DNA from: Sediminibacterium sp. | Lineage (GTDB): Bacteria > Bacteroidota > Bacteroidia > Chitinophagales > Chitinophagaceae | NCBI RefSeq assembly: GCF_030695065.1 | Contig: NZ_JAUYTR010000011.1 | Location: 248,001-312,000, forward strand | Direction: 5' to 3' | Length of the DNA: 64,000 nucleotides | Shown: piece after piece, positions 61,001 to 64,000 of the stretch | Layout: every line of letters starts with the position of its first letter | Position numbering within the stretch: position 1 is the stretch's first letter | Translations under genes and position numbers: made by a program | Notes under the pieces: model-generated | What the model saw: only the letters and a program-made list of their open reading frames with translations | The model's database searches: none | What the model was told of the DNA's origin: nothing

Positions 61001-61381
61001 CAATACCGCTTCGCGACATTTCTGATTGTAGTCTTCAATAGATATTTTTTTACCGATGTCTTCTTTGGTAATACCCAATTCTTTCTCTACCCCTAATTCT
61101 ACTGGCAAACCATGGGTATCCCATCCCCCCTTTCTTTTTACTTGAAAACCTTGCATGGTTTTGTAACGGCATACCATGTCTTTCAATGTTCTCGAAATAA
61201 CGTGGTGAATACCAGGCATACCATTGGCACTTGGAGGACCTTCAAAAAATACAAAAGGCTTTTTTCCTTCTCGTAAATCAATACTTTTTTCAAAAGCAGA
61301 TTCGGCCTTCCACTTGGCCAATATTTCTTGCTCTATAGCTGGTAAGTTTAACCCCGAAAACTCTGCATACTTTGCGCTCAT
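58010..61381 (-). CDS. ileS: Isoleucyl-tRNA synthetase, type 2 (long), with GIHH signature
   Basis: This synthetase of about 1123 residues, from the ATG at 61381, charges tRNA-Ile. It is longer than the ~930-residue IleRS1 type and matches the eukaryote-like IleRS2 type. The class I HIGH motif reads Gly57-Ile-His-His60 (MPGIHHV), with first and third positions exchanged. The KMSKR motif (GNKMSKRLGN), the CP1 editing domain (WTTTPWTLPSN, GTGIVHTAPAFGADD) and the anticodon part are present. IleRS2 enzymes resist mupirocin, and the GXHH form is linked to hyper-resistance. It heads the ileS-dksA-like operon with a TACCTTTG promoter motif upstream. Confidence 0.96.
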   Translation of the reverse strand: MSAKYAEFSGLNLPAIEQEILAKWKAESAFEKSIDLREGKKPFVFFEGPPSANGMPGIHHVISRTLKDMVCRYKTMQGFQVKRKGGWDTHGLPVELGVEKELGITKEDIGKKISIEDYNQKCREAVLRYKKEWDDITTKMGYWVDLEKPYVTFENNYIETLWWILSTLYKKGYLYESVSIQPYSPAAGTGLSSHELNQPGTYKDVKDTSAVAMFKATQASLNNSKWFAAVDQNLLISKEVFFMAWTTTPWTLPSNLGLTVGPNIDYVLVKTFNPYTFLPVNVILAKALLGKYFKPEGENASFEEFNEKTKLLPWTILANFKGAEIEGMEYEQLLPYESNSLEAVLAITPDAQPFRVISGDFVTTEDGTGIVHTAPAFGADDYKVGKKFNIGILTMVDREGKFVDGLGPFSNRFVKNYKDDPNYEDVNVDICVHLKKANRAFKVEKYEHSYPHCWRTDKPILYYPLDAWFIKTTAVKDRMVELNKTINWKPKSTGEGRFGNWLENMVDWNLSRSRYWGTPLPVWRTEDGSEEICIGSIAELNEGIRKASEVLGGEINKNYLHGGILDLHKPFVDEIILVSPTGKPMTRVPDLIDVWFDSGAMPYAQWHYPFENKELIDKGEAFPADFIAEGVDQTRGWFYTLHALGVMLFDSVAYKAVVSNGLVLDKNGNKMSKRLGNVVNPFETIEQYGADATRWYLITNASPWDNLKFDMAGIQEVQRKFFGTLYNTYQFFTLYANVDGFAYKEAPIPLDQRPEIDRWILSSLNTLIKQVTNYMNDFEPTLAGRAVESFVDAQLSNWYVRLCRRRFWKGEYETDKISAYQTLYECLETVVRLIAPISPFFSDAVFANLNAVTNRFNVASVHHADYPVYDESMVDPLLEERMQLAQETCSLVLSLRKKVNIKVRQPLQKVMIPVLDVQMKEQLEKMEALIKAEVNVKEMEYITATQGVISKKIKANFKTLGAKLGASMKEAAAAIAGFTQDQIAALESAGSIELTLSAGSFTIDMLDVEITAEDIPGWSVASKGKLTVALDITLSEELKQEGEAREFVNRVQNIRKESGFELTDRIFVQLPEGTPLKPSIIKFNDYICREILADGIEWVLDLASGTPIEVNDIALTVVVNKKG

Positions 61382-61416
61382 GATATTCTGCGGATAGCTT
61401 GTTAAAAAAATTCGTG

Positions 61417-61424
61417 CAAAGGTA
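61417..61424 (-). promoter_or_regulatory. Putative -7 promoter element of ileS
   Basis: TACCTTTG on the minus strand matches TAnnTTTG, 35 nt upstream of the ileS ATG. A TTTG lies 24 nt further upstream, slightly beyond the ideal spacing. Confidence 0.5.
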
Positions 61425-61460
61425 CGGATACTACCACGAATAAAAATCCAAAGCCTGAGC

Positions 61461-61490
61461 TTTAGCAATGGGCATCATGCGGTATATTTG
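61461..61490 (+). promoter_or_regulatory. Putative promoter of the D-2-hydroxyacid dehydrogenase gene
   Basis: TTTA (61461-61464, one mismatch to TTTG) is followed after 18 nt by TATATTTG (61483-61490). The ATG at 61494 is only 3 nt further, so the transcript would be nearly leaderless. Confidence 0.4.
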
Positions 61491-61493
61491 GGT

Positions 61494-62486
61494 ATGAAAA
61501 TAGTGTTTTTTAGTGCGCAGCCTTATGACAAGGCTTTTTTTACCCAATTTAACCAAGATAAACACGAATTAGTATTTATTGATATATCATTGAATGAGCA
61601 AACAGCCGATTTAGCAGCAGGCGCAGCAGCTGTTTGTGTTTTTGTAAACGATAAAGTAACTGCGGGGGTTATTCAAAAATTAGCCGCTGGTAAAACCAAG
61701 ATTATTGCACTTCGATGCGCTGGATTTAATAATGTAGACCTTGAAGCGGCAAAAGCTGCTGGAATTAAGGTATGTAGAGTGCCAGCTTATTCCCCGGAAG
61801 CGGTGGCAGAACACGCGGTGGCCATGCTCCTCACTTTGAATAGAAAAACCCATAAAGCCTACAATAGAGTTCGGGAACAAAATTTTTCTTTACAAGGTCT
61901 ATTGGGCTATAATCTCCATGGCAAAACAGTTGGGGTAATAGGCACCGGAAACATTGGGAAAGCGTTTTGCAAAATCATGTTGGGCTTTGGGTGCAAAGTG
62001 GTTGCCTTTGATTTAATTGCAAATAAAGAAGTGGAGGAAACTGGCGTACTATATCAGCCACTAATGGAAGTGTTAAAAGCAGATATCATCTCTTTGCATT
62101 GCCCATTGAATGAGCAAACCAAGCACTTGATTAATAAAGACACAATGGCCTATATGAAACCAGGTGTAGTATTGATTAATACGAGCAGAGGTGGCTTAAT
62201 CAATACTCGTGACGCCATAAAAGCACTCAAATCGGGGCAAATTAGCGCCTTGGGAATAGATGTTTACGAACAAGAGGAAAAATTGTTTTTTAGAAACTTA
62301 TCAGAAGACATTATTCAAGACGACGAAATTCAACGTTTAATGAGTTTCCCCAATGTTTTGATTACCGCACATCAGGCATTTTTTACCCAGGAAGCCATGG
62401 AACAAATTGCTACAACAACGTTAAATAATATTCAGCTCTTATTTGAAAATGCTAAATTGGATTCTCAGGCTGCATTATTAGTGTAA
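61494..62486 (+). CDS. D-2-hydroxyacid dehydrogenase (D-lactate dehydrogenase-like)
   Basis: This protein of about 330 residues reduces 2-keto acids to D-2-hydroxy acids with NADH. The NAD motif is GVIGTGNIGKAFC (about 148-160), followed by the acid in VAFDLIA. The catalytic Arg lies in RCAGFNNVD-type context and LINTSRGGLINT, the Glu in LGIDVYEQEE, and the His in ITAHQAFFTQEA. The ending matches fermentative D-lactate dehydrogenases (LdhA type). An ATG at 61494 is preferred over TTG at 61488. It diverges from ileS across 112 bp with promoter motifs facing both ways. Confidence 0.94.
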   Translation: MKIVFFSAQPYDKAFFTQFNQDKHELVFIDISLNEQTADLAAGAAAVCVFVNDKVTAGVIQKLAAGKTKIIALRCAGFNNVDLEAAKAAGIKVCRVPAYSPEAVAEHAVAMLLTLNRKTHKAYNRVREQNFSLQGLLGYNLHGKTVGVIGTGNIGKAFCKIMLGFGCKVVAFDLIANKEVEETGVLYQPLMEVLKADIISLHCPLNEQTKHLINKDTMAYMKPGVVLINTSRGGLINTRDAIKALKSGQISALGIDVYEQEEKLFFRNLSEDIIQDDEIQRLMSFPNVLITAHQAFFTQEAMEQIATTTLNNIQLLFENAKLDSQAALLV

Positions 62487-62503
62487 CTCATATCTTTATT
62501 GGA

Positions 62504-63586
62504 ATGAAAAGGACTGTACATATTTTATACTTCTTTGTTTTGGTGGCTTCGGTTTTGATGGCTTGTTCAAAAGAATTGAGTACAGAAGGACCAGGGTTTG
62601 GCGGAATTGCAACAGGAAGTTTACTTGATAGCTCAAGTATTTGCAAAGCAGCAACCATTAAGGGTCAGTATAAAGAACTAGAAACACTAACAGACAGCAA
62701 TTATGTATTGGTCTCTGTCAATTTTAATACCCAAGGCAAGTATACCATTTTTACAGATACAGTAAATGGAATGTGGTTCAGAGATTCTAGTTTTGCATTT
62801 GTACAAGGTGCCAATACCATCAAATTAAAGGGAAATGGCAGCCCTATATTACCAGGCACATTTACTTTTCAGGTTAATTTTGGAAACAGTACCTGCTTTT
62901 TTGATATTACCACAATTGGGGCTGTAAACAATGGTTCAAGTAGCAACGACTATTTACCCATTACTGCTAATGGTTACATTAATTATGAACTAACTCCTGC
63001 TTTTCCTGCGGTAGGTGGTGGATTAATACCTGAGTTCAGGTCTACCATTTCTACAGGATTATACCCACAAACTTATGCTGGGGCAACACAAAATTATACC
63101 CGCTACACAACCAATATTGGCGACCAGGTTTTTCTAAGAAAAGATGGAGCAGGTAAGTATTTTCAATATGGCACCCCTGAATTTGACTACCTCTATATTT
63201 ACGATACCATCGTGAATAATTTAAAAATGGATTTTGCATATTTAGACGAAAGTAAAAACCCCGGACAATTTTATGATACAGATAGCTTGTATGTGGGCGC
63301 TAATATTAATGGGACCCTGCAATTTGGTTGGGCTAAATTAAGAATTACCACCATTTACAAAGGCCGACAAATGTCTTTATTGGGTACACTTTATACCGAT
63401 ATCATAACAGTAAAAAGAGAATTATTACTAAAATTAGATGGAGCTACTACCTATGCTCCATTAAATTTACAAGCAGAGCTTTCTTATGCAAAAGGAATTG
63501 GCTTAGTAGATCAAAGAGTTTATGAATCTACTGCATCAGGCACAACTGTACAATCTATCACCATCAAGGGTTGGAACGGATTATAA
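62504..63586 (+). CDS. Lipoprotein of unknown function
   Basis: This 360-residue protein starts with a lipoprotein signal (MKRTVHILYFFVLVASVLMAC, lipobox LMAC, Cys21). The mature part alternates strands and turns (QYKELETLTDSNYVLVSVNFNTQGKY, NTIKLKGNGSPILPGTFTFQVNFG) and resembles an Ig/beta-sandwich secreted protein, but I recognise no family. It starts 17 nt after the dehydrogenase stop and may be co-transcribed. The 3' end lies 7 bp from the convergent AraC regulator stop. Confidence 0.75.
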   Translation: MKRTVHILYFFVLVASVLMACSKELSTEGPGFGGIATGSLLDSSSICKAATIKGQYKELETLTDSNYVLVSVNFNTQGKYTIFTDTVNGMWFRDSSFAFVQGANTIKLKGNGSPILPGTFTFQVNFGNSTCFFDITTIGAVNNGSSSNDYLPITANGYINYELTPAFPAVGGGLIPEFRSTISTGLYPQTYAGATQNYTRYTTNIGDQVFLRKDGAGKYFQYGTPEFDYLYIYDTIVNNLKMDFAYLDESKNPGQFYDTDSLYVGANINGTLQFGWAKLRITTIYKGRQMSLLGTLYTDIITVKRELLLKLDGATTYAPLNLQAELSYAKGIGLVDQRVYESTASGTTVQSITIKGWNGL

Positions 63587-63593
63587 CCTACAC

Positions 63594-64000
63594 TTATTTA
63601 AGTAATTCACAAGGTTTTAGACCAGTATGCTTTTTGAACGCTGCAGAAAAATGAGAGATAGAAGAGTATCCTAATAATGCAGAAACGTCTGTAACACTTA
63701 AGCTTTTTTCGTACAACAAATACTTAGCATGTTCCATTCGTTGTTGTTGATAGAAATCAAAAATGGTGGTACCAAAAACTTCTTTAAAGCCTTTCTTTAA
63801 GTAACACTCATTCATGGCTACTTTTCTGCTTAACTCTTTAATGGTAATGGGGTCGCCAATATGCTGCAACAAAATATCACGCGCTTGATAAATTCTTTCC
63901 TTTCCGCCATCGTCTGCTAAAAATTTACAAGCAAAACCTTCTTCTTTTTCGTGCACCAAACAATCCATGCTATACAACAGCAGTTCATGAACTTTGGCAT
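63594..64000 (-). CDS. AraC-family regulator (5' end cut by window)
   Basis: The C-terminal part of an AraC/XylS regulator. The frame stays open to the window edge (AKVHELLLYSMDC upstream), so the true start is outside; an apparent TTG start at 63977 is not used. The two helix-turn-helix units are visible: ITIKELSRKVAMNECYLKKGFKEVFGTTIFDFY and LSVTDVSALLGYSSISHFSAAFKKHTGLKPCELL. The N-terminal ligand-binding part is missing here, so no effector can be proposed. Confidence 0.88.
   Translation of the reverse strand, partial: AKVHELLLYSMDCLVHEKEEGFACKFLADDGGKERIYQARDILLQHIGDPITIKELSRKVAMNECYLKKGFKEVFGTTIFDFYQQQRMEHAKYLLYEKSLSVTDVSALLGYSSISHFSAAFKKHTGLKPCELLK

Noticed and set aside
63977..63977. 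TTG start of the last AraC gene
   Set aside because: The frame continues to the window edge with AraC-like residues, so the gene is truncated rather than complete.

Overview
The window is chromosomal DNA from a member of the Bacteroidota, most likely family Chitinophagaceae (a Sediminibacterium-like organism is my best guess). The evidence is moderately low GC, many copies of the Bacteroidota sigma-factor -7 motif TAnnTTTG just upstream of genes, and a characteristic gene set: class II ribonucleotide reductase, bacterial GGGP synthase, eukaryote-like IleRS next to a DksA/TraR-like protein, Arc-type protein next to an SPFH protein, LytTR two-component pair and many signal-peptide lipoproteins. 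The species is inference. I see 54 protein genes, two of them cut by the window edges. I see no rRNA, tRNA, CRISPR array, insertion sequence or prophage, and no gene-free stretch above 300 bases.

Layout. 1-7.6 kb: a truncated secreted protein, Kup potassium transporter, two tandem membrane-anchored alpha/beta hydrolases, then a tightly packed minus-strand operon SPFH protein / ribbon-helix-helix protein / two S66 LD-carboxypeptidases. 7.7-12.7 kb: metG, then an AT-rich toxin-immunity pair (a lipoprotein ending in an AHH nuclease domain, followed by an Imm11-like protein). 12.8-19.6 kb: a GMC oxidoreductase with its Tat subunit, an FG-GAP-like secreted protein and nrdJ, whose upstream region carries a cluster of DnaA boxes. 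19.8-27.4 kb, plus strand: GGGP synthase, AlkB-like dioxygenase, an Nramp-like transporter, then a peptide-degradation operon (two proline-iminopeptidase-like hydrolases, a DmpA-type aminopeptidase, a class IV aminotransferase, a Usp protein). 27.4-30.8 kb, minus: methyltransferase, LolA-like protein, ABC-2 transporter. 31-38 kb, plus: a stress-type module of AraC-like regulator, cupin, GH130 protein, GT4 glycosyltransferase, 51-residue membrane peptide and P-type ATPase. 38-43 kb, minus: an ice-binding-domain lipoprotein with six Ig-like repeats and an OmpA-family partner. 43-64 kb is mostly housekeeping: M28 peptidase, LytTR pair, dxs, scpA, mscL, PPK2, frr, half a transketolase, lolE/rbfA, msbA-like ABC exporter, dksA-like/ileS, a D-2-hydroxyacid dehydrogenase, a lipoprotein and a truncated AraC regulator.

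Most interesting points: (1) the lipoprotein AHH-nuclease toxin with its immunity gene; (2) four DnaA-box-like sites within 80 bp, directly upstream of class II ribonucleotide reductase; (3) an IleRS of the long type-2 form whose class I HIGH signature reads GIHH, the altered motif linked to mupirocin hyper-resistance; (4) SPFH-RHH coupled without gap to two peptidoglycan carboxypeptidases; (5) an AraC regulator whose N-terminal HMA-like metal motif has lost one cysteine; (6) the six-repeat ice-binding lipoprotein/OmpA pair. Everything comes from reading the sequence. No database search was run.
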